62,819 nt of DNA from Chloroflexota bacterium (GCA_021372725.1 JAJFTV010000077.1:1-62819); one strand, 5' to 3'. Positions 52,405 to 62,348 are shown, counted from the first letter of the stretch. A program made the numbers and translations. Notes: generated from the letters alone by a model not told the origin.

Positions 52405-53499
52405 ATGCCCCGCCCAAACTATGAGTGCCTCTGGCCAGAACGTACACCCGATTTTTCACGCCTTCAGGCTGTTTTTCGGCGCGAGACGCCCGACCGCGTT
52501 CCGTTTATTGAATTGTTCGCTGACCCGGAGATCATCGGGGCCGTCTTGAATGAAAAATATATCCCCTATAATCAGCAAGACCGCCGGCAATGCCAGGCCG
52601 GGCAACTGCAGCGGATCCGCTTTTGTTACAAAGTAGGTTGGGATTTTGTCTGGCTGCCGGTCTTTCTGGATTTCAGGCAAGAGCAGCTTGCCACCGCTGA
52701 CACTGCCGGGCTGCCGCGCAGCCAGCGCCGCTGGGTGGATGAATCCCATGGTGTCATCCAGACCTGGGAGGATTTTGAACGCTACCCCTGGCCATCGTGG
52801 AGCAGTATCAACGATGCCGATTTTGAGTTTATGGCTGCCAACCTGCCGGAAGGGATGAAGATGACCATCACCACCGGCGGGGTACTGGAATGGGTGATGT
52901 GGCTGATGGGCTTTGTGCCGTTCTCACTGGCATTGTACGAGCAGCCCGATCTGGTGGAAGCCATGTTCAACCGCATCGGTGATATTCTGTCGGACGTATT
53001 GGAACGGGCCGTTTCGCTGCCGGGTGTGGGAGCTTACTTCCTGGGTGACGATATGGGCTACAAAACAGGCACCTTCATCAAACCGGCTCACTTACGGCAG
53101 GTTGTGTTTCCCCAGCAAAAAAGATTGGCCCAGATCACCCATGCTCACAGTCTTCCGTTTCTTCTGCATGCCTGCGGCAACCTGGAAACGATCATGGACG
53201 ACTTGATCGATGAGGTGGGCATCGATGCCAGGCACTCGTTTGAAGACAGCATCATGCCGGTGGCGGAAGTCAAAAAACGCTATGGGGATCGGATTGCCAT
53301 TCTGGGCGGGGTGGATATGCACTTTCTGGCAACCCGTACAGAAGAGGAGGTACGTGTTTATACCCGCAAGGTTCTGGAAGATTGTATGCCCGGCGGCGGG
53401 TATGCGTTGGGAACAGGCAACTCGGTGGCCAATTACATCCCCCTTACAAATTATCTGGCCATGCTGGACGAAGGCCATAGGATGGGGAAATACGCCTGA
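52405..53499 (+). CDS. Uroporphyrinogen decarboxylase-like (MtaA/CmuA-type) protein
   Basis: A 364-residue TIM-barrel protein of the UROD superfamily. The N-terminal RRETPDRVPFIELFADPEII and the C-terminal GGVDMHFLATRTEEEV with GGGYALGTGNSV match the MtaA/CmuA branch, which includes corrinoid methyltransferases. A His-x-Cys region (LHACGNLE) may bind zinc as in MtaA. It lacks the full set of residues expected for haem-synthesis HemE, so methyl transfer is more likely. GGAG precedes the ATG. It is monocistronic and convergent with the GntR gene. Confidence 0.75.
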   Translation: MPRPNYECLWPERTPDFSRLQAVFRRETPDRVPFIELFADPEIIGAVLNEKYIPYNQQDRRQCQAGQLQRIRFCYKVGWDFVWLPVFLDFRQEQLATADTAGLPRSQRRWVDESHGVIQTWEDFERYPWPSWSSINDADFEFMAANLPEGMKMTITTGGVLEWVMWLMGFVPFSLALYEQPDLVEAMFNRIGDILSDVLERAVSLPGVGAYFLGDDMGYKTGTFIKPAHLRQVVFPQQKRLAQITHAHSLPFLLHACGNLETIMDDLIDEVGIDARHSFEDSIMPVAEVKKRYGDRIAILGGVDMHFLATRTEEEVRVYTRKVLEDCMPGGGYALGTGNSVANYIPLTNYLAMLDEGHRMGKYA

Positions 53500-53528
53500 C
53501 GGCATATTCCCCCAGTCTTATTAGCTTT

Positions 53529-53608
53529 GAACGTATCCTCACCCCAACCCCCGGCCCCCTTCCAGGAGGAAGGGGGAGAAAAATAAAATCTGAGCCCCGG
53601 CGAGGGGC
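53529..53608. terminator. Bidirectional hairpins in a GC-rich intergenic repeat
   Basis: CCCCCTTCC (53555-53563) pairs with GGAAGGGGG (53568-53576), and GCCCC (53594-53598) with GGGGC (53604-53608). AT-rich sequence lies between them. The block separates the convergent UroD-like and GntR genes. Its left part is a copy of the C-rich dispersed repeat also seen at 3588-3620. Confidence 0.6.
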
Positions 53609-53616
53609 GGGGTGGT

Positions 53617-54357
53617 TTATTCCTCCACCCGCACATCCAGCATGAAACGCCGCCGGAACAGGGCCTGATACCAGACAGCCGGGCGGTTTGGCGCCGTGTA
53701 AGTCATGCGCCGGATGGCAATCAACGGGGTCTGCAGCGGAGTATTCAGCAAGTGCGCCTCAACGGTATTTGCCAAACGCGCCTCGATTTCAATCTCGGCC
53801 CGCAGGAGCGGAATCTCCGATACGAATACCAGTACTTCATGCAACGGTTGATCGTGCAGATCCATGTTCATCAGCGTCGGGCACAGCTCTTCGGGGATGT
53901 CGCGCTCGGTGTAACAAACCACTTCGCCGTCCAGAAGCTGCCGGCGCTCGATGTGGATCAGCCTTTCGCCTGGGCGGATATGCAGCCGCTCGGCAGTATC
54001 CACCGCTGCCGGCACAACAGCCTTCGCCAGGTCCTCAAATGCAACCCGTTCCCTGCCGTAAAGCTGGACAAGATACTCTTCTGAAAAGAAGAACGGTACT
54101 GCATTGGGATGCTCGGCAAGTGCGAAGGAGCCCACCCCGTGCTCTTTGCGGATCAATCGCTCGGCTTCCAACTGGTCGATGGCTTTCCGCACAGTTCCGC
54201 GGCTGATTCCGTACCGCTCGATCAGGGTATCCTCGGTGGGAAGCTGTCCGCCGGGAGGGATCTCGCCGGATATGACCTGCTTTCTTAAAATCTCAAGCAG
54301 TTGGCGGTACTTGGGCATGGGGCCTGAAAGGATTCTGTCATCCGTGAATGCTGGCAT
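53617..54357 (-). CDS. GntR-family regulator with UTRA domain (HutC-like)
   Basis: A 246-residue regulator. The winged helix (about 14-80) contains LPTEDTLIERYGISRGTVRK. The UTRA effector domain (about 95-240) includes VPAAVDTAERLHIRPGERLI. It is divergent from hutH, which suits a HutC-type repressor responding to urocanate. UTRA regulators also sense many other small molecules, so this is a position-based inference. The start at 54357 has no clear ribosome site; ATG 54318 is an alternative. Confidence 0.85.
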   Translation of the reverse strand: MPAFTDDRILSGPMPKYRQLLEILRKQVISGEIPPGGQLPTEDTLIERYGISRGTVRKAIDQLEAERLIRKEHGVGSFALAEHPNAVPFFFSEEYLVQLYGRERVAFEDLAKAVVPAAVDTAERLHIRPGERLIHIERRQLLDGEVVCYTERDIPEELCPTLMNMDLHDQPLHEVLVFVSEIPLLRAEIEIEARLANTVEAHLLNTPLQTPLIAIRRMTYTAPNRPAVWYQALFRRRFMLDVRVEE

Positions 54358-54394
54358 TTATACATCCCGATCAATAATTTTCAGGTATAATTAT

Positions 54395-54424
54395 ATCAGT
54401 TATCTATATAACTATATAACTGAT
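54395..54424. promoter_or_regulatory. 30-bp inverted repeat, likely GntR/HutC operator
   Basis: ATCAGTTAT (54395-54403) and ATAACTGAT (54416-54424) are perfect inverted arms. The centre also holds overlapping TATATAACT direct repeats. The site lies 38 bases upstream of the gntR start in the hut control region. Confidence 0.55.
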
Positions 54425-54486
54425 TTTTGATCCACTGTACTTTATTAATTGAATGCGCTGCGGCTCGGCAATCGGGAAACTCCAAG

Positions 54487-54518
54487 GTAGCAGGTTTTGG
54501 CATGCCAAAACCTGCTAC
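54487..54518. promoter_or_regulatory. Perfect 32-bp palindrome upstream of hutH
   Basis: GTAGCAGGTTTTGGCA followed directly by its exact reverse complement, with no spacer. It lies 60 bases before the hutH ATG. It could be an operator, or in RNA a 14-bp hairpin with a CATG loop. It shares no sequence with the neighbouring GntR-type inverted repeat. Confidence 0.6.
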
Positions 54519-54578
54519 TGTGATCGTCTCGTCCGCAGCGATATCCAAAACCTGATTCCATAAACCGAGAGACCTTTT

Positions 54579-56144
54579 ATGACCAGTTATGAACTCAACG
54601 GTACCAACCTGAATGCAGTGCTCGTCAGCAATATTGCCGATGCCTGGGAAAACCCGTCCCTTTTCACACTTTCCATCTCGCCTGATGCCGTCACACGGGT
54701 GGAGCGTGCCAGCCAGGCGATTGCCGATTTTGTCCGGCGTGGCGAGATCATCTACGGTGTCTCCACCGGTTTCGGTGATTTCAAGAATATGATCATCCCG
54801 TCGGATCAGGTAAAACAATTGCAGCGGAATATTCTCATCAGTCATGCCACCGGCGTGGGCAGTTTTCTTCCCTATTCAATCGTGCGGGCAATGATGGCTG
54901 TGCGGGTGCAAACCTTCCTGAACGGCAACTCGGGCATTCGCCTTGAGGTGATCGACTCGCTGCTGCAAATGATCAACAAAGGCGTGTATCCGCTCATCCC
55001 TTCGCAAGGATCGCTGGGCGCTTCGGGCGATCTGGCACCCCTGGCGCACATGGCACTTTTATTGATTGGGGAAGGCCATGCTTACTATCACGGAGAAATT
55101 CTGCCCGGGGTGGCTGCCATGCAGCAGGCAGACATCCCATTGATTGATCCCGAGGCCAAAGAAGGGCTTGCGCTCACCAATGGAACGTCTCTGATGACGG
55201 CCATTGGTGCCATCACAGTTCACAAAGCCTGCGGTCTGGCAGATATTGCCGATGCCGCGGCTGCGTTGAGCATCGAAGCCCTGCGCGGCACCCCGCTGGC
55301 TTTCGATGAACGCATTCATCGGGCACGCCCGCACGCCGGGCAGATACGCTCGGCTGCCAACCTGCGCCGGCTGCTGGACGGCTCGATGTTGACGCGCGGT
55401 TTTGACCCGCTGGATGTCCAGGATCCGTACAGCCTGCGCTGTTCACCGCAGGTACACGGCGCTGCCCGCGATGTGATTGGTTTTGCAAAAAACGCCATCG
55501 AGATCGAGCTGAATTCCTCCACTGACAACCCACTCCTTTTCTTCGATGAGAACGGAAAGGCCGTCTGCCTGTCTGGCGGCAATTTTCATGGCGAGCCGGT
55601 GGCTATTCCGATAGACAATCTCAAGGTGGGACTGGCTGAACTGGCGAGTATCTCAGAAAGACGCCTGGCACGCCTGGTCGATCAGAAAGAAAACAAAAAC
55701 CTTCTCCCGGCCTTCCTGATCCGCGAGGGCGGCATCAATTCAGGCTTCATGATGGTTCAGTACACATCGGCGGCGCTGGTATCCGAGAACAAGGTGCTTG
55801 CCCATCCGGCCAGTGTGGATTCCATCCCCTCGTCCGCCAACACCGAAGACCATGTCAGCATGGGCACCATCGCCGCCCGCCAGGCAGCCGAAATTGCCCG
55901 TAACACGGAGAACGCTCTGGCGTTGGAATTGTTTGCCGCCGCACAGGGCATCGATTTCCGGTTGGAGAATGCCGGCAAGGGCAAAAAACTGGGGGCCGGT
56001 ACAGCCATGATATATGACCTGATCCGCAGCCGCGTCCCGCACATCGACAAAGATGTTGTCATGCAGCCTCATATTGAGGAAGTCCGGCTGCTGCTGGAAA
56101 GCGGACAATTGCTGGCTGCCGTCAGGTCTGTGTTGAATAATTGA
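54579..56144 (+). CDS. hutH: Histidine ammonia-lyase
   Basis: A 521-residue enzyme that removes ammonia from L-histidine to give urocanate. The self-formed MIO cofactor motif is A148-S149-G150 in GSLGASGDLAPLAHMA. Other conserved stretches are YGVSTGFGDF near residue 60, NGTSLMTA and QDPYSLRCSPQVHGA. The C-terminal region SIPSSANTEDHVSMG is also typical. Length is normal. It heads hutH-hutU-ftcD and is divergent from the GntR regulator. Confidence 0.96.
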   Translation: MTSYELNGTNLNAVLVSNIADAWENPSLFTLSISPDAVTRVERASQAIADFVRRGEIIYGVSTGFGDFKNMIIPSDQVKQLQRNILISHATGVGSFLPYSIVRAMMAVRVQTFLNGNSGIRLEVIDSLLQMINKGVYPLIPSQGSLGASGDLAPLAHMALLLIGEGHAYYHGEILPGVAAMQQADIPLIDPEAKEGLALTNGTSLMTAIGAITVHKACGLADIADAAAALSIEALRGTPLAFDERIHRARPHAGQIRSAANLRRLLDGSMLTRGFDPLDVQDPYSLRCSPQVHGAARDVIGFAKNAIEIELNSSTDNPLLFFDENGKAVCLSGGNFHGEPVAIPIDNLKVGLAELASISERRLARLVDQKENKNLLPAFLIREGGINSGFMMVQYTSAALVSENKVLAHPASVDSIPSSANTEDHVSMGTIAARQAAEIARNTENALALELFAAAQGIDFRLENAGKGKKLGAGTAMIYDLIRSRVPHIDKDVVMQPHIEEVRLLLESGQLLAAVRSVLNN

Positions 56145-56181
56145 TGGATGCCCAAAAAGAATGTACGCCCTTTGTTTGTCT

Positions 56182-56262
56182 GATTCGCTATCACTCAGCA
56201 TGACAAAGGGAAGTGTTTCCACCGGAATAAAAAAGGATCTGCCAACTTCTGAGACAATTCCT
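56182..56262. repeat. Two short dispersed repeats between hutH and hutU
   Basis: GATTCGCTATCACTCAGCAT followed by GACAAAGGG (56182-56210) is the end of the dispersed GTCATGCTGAGC unit in minus orientation. GGAATAAAAAAGGATCTGCC, then CTTCTGAGACAATTCCT (56224-56262), resembles the element at 62349-62394. Neither forms a strong terminator here, so hutU can still be cotranscribed. Confidence 0.5.
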
Positions 56263-56297
56263 ATATTGGACAAAGAAATACAAAAAGGAGTCAATAT

Positions 56298-57962
56298 ATG
56301 AAATCATCCAAACCCCGAGAAATGCACGCCCCGCGTGGAACAACGCTCACCTGCAAATCCTGGCTTACCGAGGCCCCCTACCGCATGCTGCAAAACAACC
56401 TGGATCCGGCGGTGGCGGAGCTGCCGGACCAACTGATCGTATACGGTGGACGGGGCAAGGCTGCCCGCAACTGGGAAGCGCTGGATGCAATCCTGGAATC
56501 GCTGCGTAATCTCGAAAATGATGAGACCTTGCTGGTTCAATCCGGTAAACCTGTGGGGGTATTCCGCACCCATGAGGACGCGCCGCGTGTTCTGATTGCC
56601 AACTCCAACCTTGTGCCGCACTGGGCCACCCAGGAACATTTCGATGAACTGGATGCCAAGGGATTGATCATGTACGGCCAAATGACGGCCGGTTCCTGGA
56701 TCTATATCGGCTCGCAGGGCATCCTGCAGGGTACTTACGAGACGCTGGCATCGGTGGCCGAACAGCGCGGCTGGGGCTCGTTGAAGGGCAAGCTGGTACT
56801 TACTGCCGGGTTGGGAGGCATGGGAGGCGCCCAGCCAATGGCCATCACCATGAACGAAGGGGTTGGGTTGATCGTAGAAGCTGATCCCAAACGGGCACAG
56901 CGCCGGCGTGATGTTGGCTATCTTGACCGGATTGTCGACAACCTGGGTTCGGCACTCGAGATCGTCAATGAAGCCATGGAACAAAAAATCCCTCTTTCGG
57001 TAGGGTTGATTGGCAATGCTTCCGAGGTGTACCCCGAACTGCTGCGGCGCGGCATCGTGCCGGACGTGGTCACCGACCAGACACCCGCCCACGATGTGTG
57101 GATGTACATCCCGCGCGGCTACAGCGTGGAACAGGCTGCCAATCTGCGAGTATCGGATCCGGATAAATATAAAGCAGAAGCCATGCAATCGATGGCCGTA
57201 CACGTGCAGGCCATGCTGGAAATGCAAAAGCGCGGTGCTGAAGTATTCGATTACGGGAACAATCTCCGCCAGCGGGCGTTGGATGCCGGCGTCACACACG
57301 CCTTTGACTACCCCGGCTTTGTTCCGGCCTACATCCGGCCCTTATTCTGCGACGGCAAGGGCCCGTTCCGCTGGGTGGCCCTCTCCGGCGACCCGCAGGA
57401 TATCTATCGCACCGATGAAGCCCTGTTGGATCTGTTCCCGGAGGACGAACACCTGAAACGCTGGCTGACAATGGCCCGCGAGCGGGTACCTTTTGAAGGC
57501 CTGCCGGCGCGCATTTGCTGGCTGGGCTATGGTGAACGTGCCAAAGCAGGGTTAAAATTCAATGAGATGGTTGCAAAGGGTACATTGAAAGCGCCTATCG
57601 TCATCGGGCGTGATCACCTCGACTGCGGCTCGGTGGCATCTCCCAACCGCGAAACCGAGTCCATGCGCGACGGCTCGGATGCCATCAGCGACTGGCCGCT
57701 GTTGAATGCCATGCTGAATGCCGTCGGCGGGGCTACGTGGGTCAGCTTCCACCATGGTGGTGGGGTGGGCATCGGATACAGCCAGCATGCCGGGCAGGTG
57801 ATCGTGGCCGACGGCACCCCCGCTGCCGCGCGCAGGCTGGAACGCGTGCTGACCACGGATCCTGGGATGGGAATAGTCCGTCATGCAGATGCCGGTTACC
57901 CGCAGGCCATTGCGGCCGCCCGCAGGCATCACATCAAGATACCCATGCTGCCAGAAGAGTAA
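56298..57962 (+). CDS. hutU: Urocanate hydratase
   Basis: A 554-residue NAD+-dependent enzyme converting urocanate to imidazolonepropionate. The dinucleotide-binding region shows [19 protein letters not shown] near residue 175. The active-site region [15 protein letters not shown] lies near 410, and the conserved [16 protein letters not shown] near 440. AGGAG precedes the start. Length matches the family exactly. Confidence 0.96.
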   Translation: MKSSKPREMHAPRGTTLTCKSWLTEAPYRMLQNNLDPAVAELPDQLIVYGGRGKAARNWEALDAILESLRNLENDETLLVQSGKPVGVFRTHEDAPRVLIANSNLVPHWATQEHFDELDAKGLIMYGQMTAGSWIYIGSQGILQGTYETLASVAEQRGWGSLKGKLVLTAGLGGMGGAQPMAITMNEGVGLIVEADPKRAQRRRDVGYLDRIVDNLGSALEIVNEAMEQKIPLSVGLIGNASEVYPELLRRGIVPDVVTDQTPAHDVWMYIPRGYSVEQAANLRVSDPDKYKAEAMQSMAVHVQAMLEMQKRGAEVFDYGNNLRQRALDAGVTHAFDYPGFVPAYIRPLFCDGKGPFRWVALSGDPQDIYRTDEALLDLFPEDEHLKRWLTMARERVPFEGLPARICWLGYGERAKAGLKFNEMVAKGTLKAPIVIGRDHLDCGSVASPNRETESMRDGSDAISDWPLLNAMLNAVGGATWVSFHHGGGVGIGYSQHAGQVIVADGTPAAARRLERVLTTDPGMGIVRHADAGYPQAIAAARRHHIKIPMLPEE

Positions 57963-57995
57963 GGCAAACCATAAAATCTTGTTACAGGAGAAAAA

Positions 57996-59528
57996 ATGCC
58001 CGGCAAACTGGTTGAATGTATCACAAATTACTCCGAGGCTCGCCGGCCTGAAGTGGTGGCTGAAATTGTACAGTCAATTGCCGCTGTAAACGGGATCCAG
58101 ATCCTCAATACGCAATCTGACCTGGATCACAACCGGACGGTGATCACTTTTGTGGGTGAACCGGCCGCAGTGGAGGAAGCCGCTTTTGCGTCGATTGCCA
58201 AGGCTGCCGAAAAAATCGACCTGGACCACCACACCGGTGAACACCCGCGCATCGGGGCTACGGATGTGGTACCGTTTGTTCCCATTCGTGACGTGACCAT
58301 GCAGGAATGTGTAGAAATGGCCCGCCGGGTGGGTAAACGGGTGGGAGATGAGTTACAGATTCCTGTTTATCTATACGAAGAAGCGGCCACCTCCCCCGAG
58401 CGCGTCAACCTTGAAAACATCCGTCGCGGCGAGTATGAAGTGCTCAAGGAAGAAATCACCCTGGAAAATCGCAAGCCTGATTTCGGCCCGGCCAGGATCG
58501 GCCCAGCCGGGGCAACCGTCATCGGGGCGCGCCAACCGTTGATTGCCTACAATGTATATTTGAACACCACCGATGTTTCGATTGCGCAAAAGGTGGCGCG
58601 TGCCATACGATTTTCATCCGGCGGCCTGCGGTACGTCAAGGGGATGGGTATTCTGGTGGACGGCCTGGCGCAGGTCTCCATGAATCTGACCAATTTTCAC
58701 AAGACGCCGGTCGCGCGCGTGGTGGAAACCGTACGGCGTGAGGCTGCCCGCTATGGCGTGTTGGTTCACCACAGCGAGCTGGTGGGTATGATCCCGCAGG
58801 AGGCATTGACCGACGCCGCAGTATGGTATTTACAGCTTGACCAGTTTGAAAACAACCAGATCCTGGAACAGCAACTGGCTGCCGAGCCTGCCGAATCCCT
58901 TCAGCCGGTGGCGGATAGTTTTCAGGATGATCTGGCCAGCGCCAAACCGGCCCCCGGGGGCGGGTCGGCTGCCGCCTACACCGCCGCCAACGCGGCAGCG
59001 CTGGTTGCCATGGTCACCCGCCTGACGACCGGCAAGAAAAAATATGTCGATGTCCAGGATTTGATGTGGAGCATCATGGAACGCGCCGAAGCCCTGCGGA
59101 AGGAACTGAACAACGCAGTGATTGAAGATGCAGTTTCCTTCGACAGTCTGATGCTGGCCATGAAGCTGCCCAAAGATACCGATGAGCAAATTGCCAACCG
59201 GCAATCTGCATTGACGGCTGCCACGCTGCAAGCCTCCCGGGTCCCGCTCAAGGTGGCCGGGAAGGCGGTGGAGGTGATGGAACTGGCAGCGCAGGTGATT
59301 GAGAAAGGCAACCTGAACGCCATCTCGGATGGCGGGAGTGCCGCGGCCCATGCCCAGGCAGCCCTTGTTTCAGCAGGGTTGAATGTGCAGATCAATTTAA
59401 TGGGCATGCAGGACAACCCCGAGGCACGCAATTTATTGGCAGAGCTGAAAACCATCGAGAAGAAAGCTGCTGTTTTGCAGGAACAGGTGAGAAAGACACT
59501 CATCCAGCGCGGCGGGTTTGATTTGTAA
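57996..59528 (+). CDS. ftcD: Bifunctional glutamate formiminotransferase / formiminotetrahydrofolate cyclodeaminase
   Basis: A 510-residue fusion. The N-terminal formiminotransferase (about 1-300) begins LVECITNYSEARRPE and carries the catalytic His83 in GEHPRIGATDVVPFVP. The C-terminal cyclodeaminase (about 308-505) begins FQDDLASAKPAPGGGSAAAY and ends GGSAAAHAQAALVSAGLN. It moves the formimino group from N-formiminoglutamate to tetrahydrofolate and then makes methenyl-THF and ammonia. Such fusions are known in animals and several bacteria. An imidazolonepropionase (hutI), needed between HutU and FtcD, is not in the window. AGGAG precedes the ATG. Confidence 0.94.
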   Translation: MPGKLVECITNYSEARRPEVVAEIVQSIAAVNGIQILNTQSDLDHNRTVITFVGEPAAVEEAAFASIAKAAEKIDLDHHTGEHPRIGATDVVPFVPIRDVTMQECVEMARRVGKRVGDELQIPVYLYEEAATSPERVNLENIRRGEYEVLKEEITLENRKPDFGPARIGPAGATVIGARQPLIAYNVYLNTTDVSIAQKVARAIRFSSGGLRYVKGMGILVDGLAQVSMNLTNFHKTPVARVVETVRREAARYGVLVHHSELVGMIPQEALTDAAVWYLQLDQFENNQILEQQLAAEPAESLQPVADSFQDDLASAKPAPGGGSAAAYTAANAAALVAMVTRLTTGKKKYVDVQDLMWSIMERAEALRKELNNAVIEDAVSFDSLMLAMKLPKDTDEQIANRQSALTAATLQASRVPLKVAGKAVEVMELAAQVIEKGNLNAISDGGSAAAHAQAALVSAGLNVQINLMGMQDNPEARNLLAELKTIEKKAAVLQEQVRKTLIQRGGFDL

Positions 59529-60588
59529 TGAGCAATTTGTGATTTGTGAAACGGGTTTGCGCAAAGGTGCAAGCTCGATTTTTTCGCGTTAACGAATTCG
59601 GCAGCAGGCCATTGCCTTTTGCCATAAACGTATGTGACAACGAATAGGAGTGGGGGTGACAAAGAGATTCAAGGTTGATTTTTTCACAGCCTCACAGGAG
59701 GAGTCCGCCCAGGGGCATGTTTCCGCACCCAGCCCATTCATCACCGGCTCTCGGGCGGATGCTTCGCTCTCGCTCAGCATGACAATGCGGGGCATGTTTC
59801 CATACCCAGCCCATTCATCACCGGCTCTTGGGCGGATGCTTGTTGAGCCATGCTTTTAAGTAAGGAAAGCTGTTGGGATGTACCGGCCCCCGTTGTCATT
59901 CCGAACGAAGTGAGGAATCCGCCCAGGGGCATGTTTCCACACCCCAGCCCATTCATCACCGGCTCTCGGGCGGATGCTTCGCTGCGCTCAGCATGACAAT
60001 GCGGGGGATGTTTCCACACCCAGCCCATTCATCACCGGTCCTTGGGCGGATGCTTCGCTGCGCTCAGCATGACAATGCGGGGAATGTTTCTACCCCTTTG
60101 TCACTCAGACAGTTTTTCGATACGATGGCGCCATATAATCAATGTTGCGTCTTGATTTACAGTTATTTATTGGTTATATCTTATAGATTTGTAAGGTGAG
60201 AATACTTGTAACTTACTAAAAACCTGCTATACTGTAAACAGGTAGATAATAATATCATGTGAGAGGTGTGTATTCGAATAAAAGGTGAATGTTATAAGTC
60301 CTTGACTTGAGCGTGATGAGAGTTGTATGAATTGCCGGTTGCAATAACCCAGATGTTGTGTTTTTTATTGCAGATTTTTATTATTTTTTGTTATTTTCCT
60401 GGGAGATGCAATTCAGCAAAGTTGTTGATAAGAATATTTAATTTACCTTAAAATCCTTCTCCGCTCAGTCTTGAAACCCAAATAATAGGAAAGCAGTTCA
60501 TGTGTGAGTCTATCCGCCTGTGAGGTGACTTTGTGAACGACGATGCCTGTGCATTTTATGGTTTCTTAGTTATAGAGGAGCGTATCAA
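59529..60588. other. 1.06-kb gene-free region: repeat array then AT-rich leader
   Basis: The first half holds the tandem repeat array described separately. From 60111 to 60588 the sequence is AT-rich with no open frame of note. It contains TTGACTTGAGCGTGATGAGA near 60303 and a ribosome site (GAGGAG) before the TadG-like gene at 60589. I looked for riboswitch or tRNA signatures and recognised none. Confidence 0.6.
59700..60110. repeat. 77-bp tandem array of the dispersed GTCATGCTGAGC unit
   Basis: Units start at GGGGCATGTTTCC at 59712, 59789, 59926 and 60003, with a partial fifth at about 60079; the period is 76-77 bases. Each unit contains CACCCAGCCCATTCATCACC, GGGCGGATGCTTCGCT and CTCAGCATGACAATGC. 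Unit 2 breaks off near 59845. Between it and unit 3 lies an oppositely oriented core (GTCATTCCGAACGAAGTGAG, 59894-59913). There are no unique spacers. Confidence 0.85.
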
Positions 60589-62163
60589 ATGAAATTCCTA
60601 AAAGGGGAAAAAGAGAGCGGTCAGGTTTTGGTGATCTTGACAGTCGGTATTGTGGTGTTGCTAAGTTTTGCGGCGCTGGCAATTGATAGCGGAATGTATT
60701 ATGTTGACCGGCGTCAGGCGCAAAACGCAGCTGATAGCGCCGCACTGGCGGGTGTGCTGGCGAAGTATGACGGAGAAGATTGTGTAAGTCACGCAACCGA
60801 CCGGGCAGCCAGTAATGGCTATACAGACAATGGTGCTGATGTTGATGTGCAGGTGGATTGCAATTATGGGGAAAATGGTGATTACGTTTTGGTTACCATC
60901 ACATCCACCAATGATACTTTCCTGGCGAACCTGTTCGGACGAAATGAGTTAACCAGCCAGGTGGTAGCAGAAGCGCATTACAGTTCGGGCGAAGGTAGCA
61001 ATTCTTCAGCCTTCAATGGTGGCGCCATTATGGCATTAAAGCCTGAAGGTAACGATACATTCGAGATTAGCGGCAATGCGGCTTTAACTACTGAGGGTGG
61101 TGGTGCATTTGTTAACTCAAACGGTAGTAAAGCTTTTACCGGCAATGGAAACCTCACATATACCACTGAAACCGGCATCGTCATTGTTGGTGGAGCGCGT
61201 ATCACCGGAAATGTGACCCTTAACACTGATATCACCGCCGGAAAGACTGTGAGCACGAGTGGAAATATCGACATCAACGGTACAGTTTTGGAAAACCAAT
61301 CAGTGGCTGCCATTCCCTACCCACCGGCCGAGCTGGAAATTGCCGCGCCGGTGGTGGATTCACCGAGCTGCTCTGGCAGCGGAACGATGACCACTTCGGG
61401 CGGAGTTGTGAGGCTGACACCCGGCAACCATCCGGCACGCAGTATATCCGGCAATAATAATGTCATCTTTGAGCCGGGCAATTATTGCTTCAGCGGCAAC
61501 CTGTCGATCGATGGCAACTTCACTGTGACAGCGAACAATGTGAAGTTCAATATGGGAAGCAAAAGCATATCGTTAGCCGGAAACATGACCTTTAATGCAG
61601 CCAATTCACTGTTCTATCTGGATTCAGGAACTTTCACCATGGATGGCAATGCCCAGGTCAATATCCCCAACAGCACGGTATATATGATATCGGGCGACTT
61701 CAAACTGAATGGCAATAATAACCCGAGAATCATCTCCGATCAAACCTCGATCGTCTATCTGGGTTCGGGAGATCTGCATTTCAATGGCAACAGCACATTC
61801 AACAGCACTAACACTGTTTTTTACTTGAACGGTGGTTCGATGACTTGGAACGGCAACACAAAACTTGTCATGGATCCTCCCGATGATGGAGATTATGCCG
61901 GCCTGCTGATCTATATGCCGTCCAGCAATTCTTCGACCTTGAAGATCAATGGCAATTCAGGTGCTGCACTAACCGGCAGCATCATTGCGCCGGGCGCGGC
62001 AATCGAAATTATTGGCAATAGCGGTACAACTACCTACCACAGCCGCATCATAGGCTACACAATTGACATCAGCGGCAACTCCAACACGACAGTCAATTTT
62101 ATTGAGGATGAGAATTACCCTATTGATTTAGGAGAGTCTCCGTATATTGAGTTAACCAAATAG
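60589..62163 (+). CDS. TadG-like (Flp-pilus assembly family) protein with Gly-Asn beta-solenoid
   Basis: A 524-residue surface protein. Residues 10-55 match the Tad N-terminal domain (PF13400 type): a hydrophilic start, GQVLVILTVGIVVLLSFAAL as the single membrane helix, then RRQAQNAADSAALAG. Residues 60-140 form a pilin-like linker with a Cys pair. Residues 150-500 consist of about twenty short beta repeats centred on N-G-N or G-N (SGNAAL, NGNLTY, AGNMTF), consistent with a right-handed solenoid like polymer-forming proteins. It carries GLLIYMPSSNSSTLKINGN near the end. A homologue faces it at 62449. A role in adhesion or pilus-associated matrix is inferred. Confidence 0.72.
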   Translation: MKFLKGEKESGQVLVILTVGIVVLLSFAALAIDSGMYYVDRRQAQNAADSAALAGVLAKYDGEDCVSHATDRAASNGYTDNGADVDVQVDCNYGENGDYVLVTITSTNDTFLANLFGRNELTSQVVAEAHYSSGEGSNSSAFNGGAIMALKPEGNDTFEISGNAALTTEGGGAFVNSNGSKAFTGNGNLTYTTETGIVIVGGARITGNVTLNTDITAGKTVSTSGNIDINGTVLENQSVAAIPYPPAELEIAAPVVDSPSCSGSGTMTTSGGVVRLTPGNHPARSISGNNNVIFEPGNYCFSGNLSIDGNFTVTANNVKFNMGSKSISLAGNMTFNAANSLFYLDSGTFTMDGNAQVNIPNSTVYMISGDFKLNGNNNPRIISDQTSIVYLGSGDLHFNGNSTFNSTNTVFYLNGGSMTWNGNTKLVMDPPDDGDYAGLLIYMPSSNSSTLKINGNSGAALTGSIIAPGAAIEIIGNSGTTTYHSRIIGYTIDISGNSNTTVNFIEDENYPIDLGESPYIELTK

Positions 62164-62348
62164 CGACTTTGTCGATGATTGACGTCTCTTGAGCTACCCC
62201 ATAGCCTGGATTGCCAAGGTATCTGTCCGAAGATTGCCCCGGGTTTCAACAAGTTTGCGATAATGGTCCAATACGTATGTATTTTTGTTTCTTTGGGATT
62301 AGGTATAGAAATGGGCGATTCCAGATTTTGACACAAAAATGAGTCATC

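Noticed and set aside
56304..57299. 331-residue open frame antisense to hutU
   Set aside because: Opposite strand of a highly conserved enzyme gene; no protein features.
59700..60110. CRISPR array
   Set aside because: The 77-base units follow one another with no unique spacers, and no cas genes are present.
60111..60588. Cyclic di-GMP or other riboswitch before the TadG-like gene
   Set aside because: The long AT-rich leader invited a check, but no conserved aptamer core could be found by eye.
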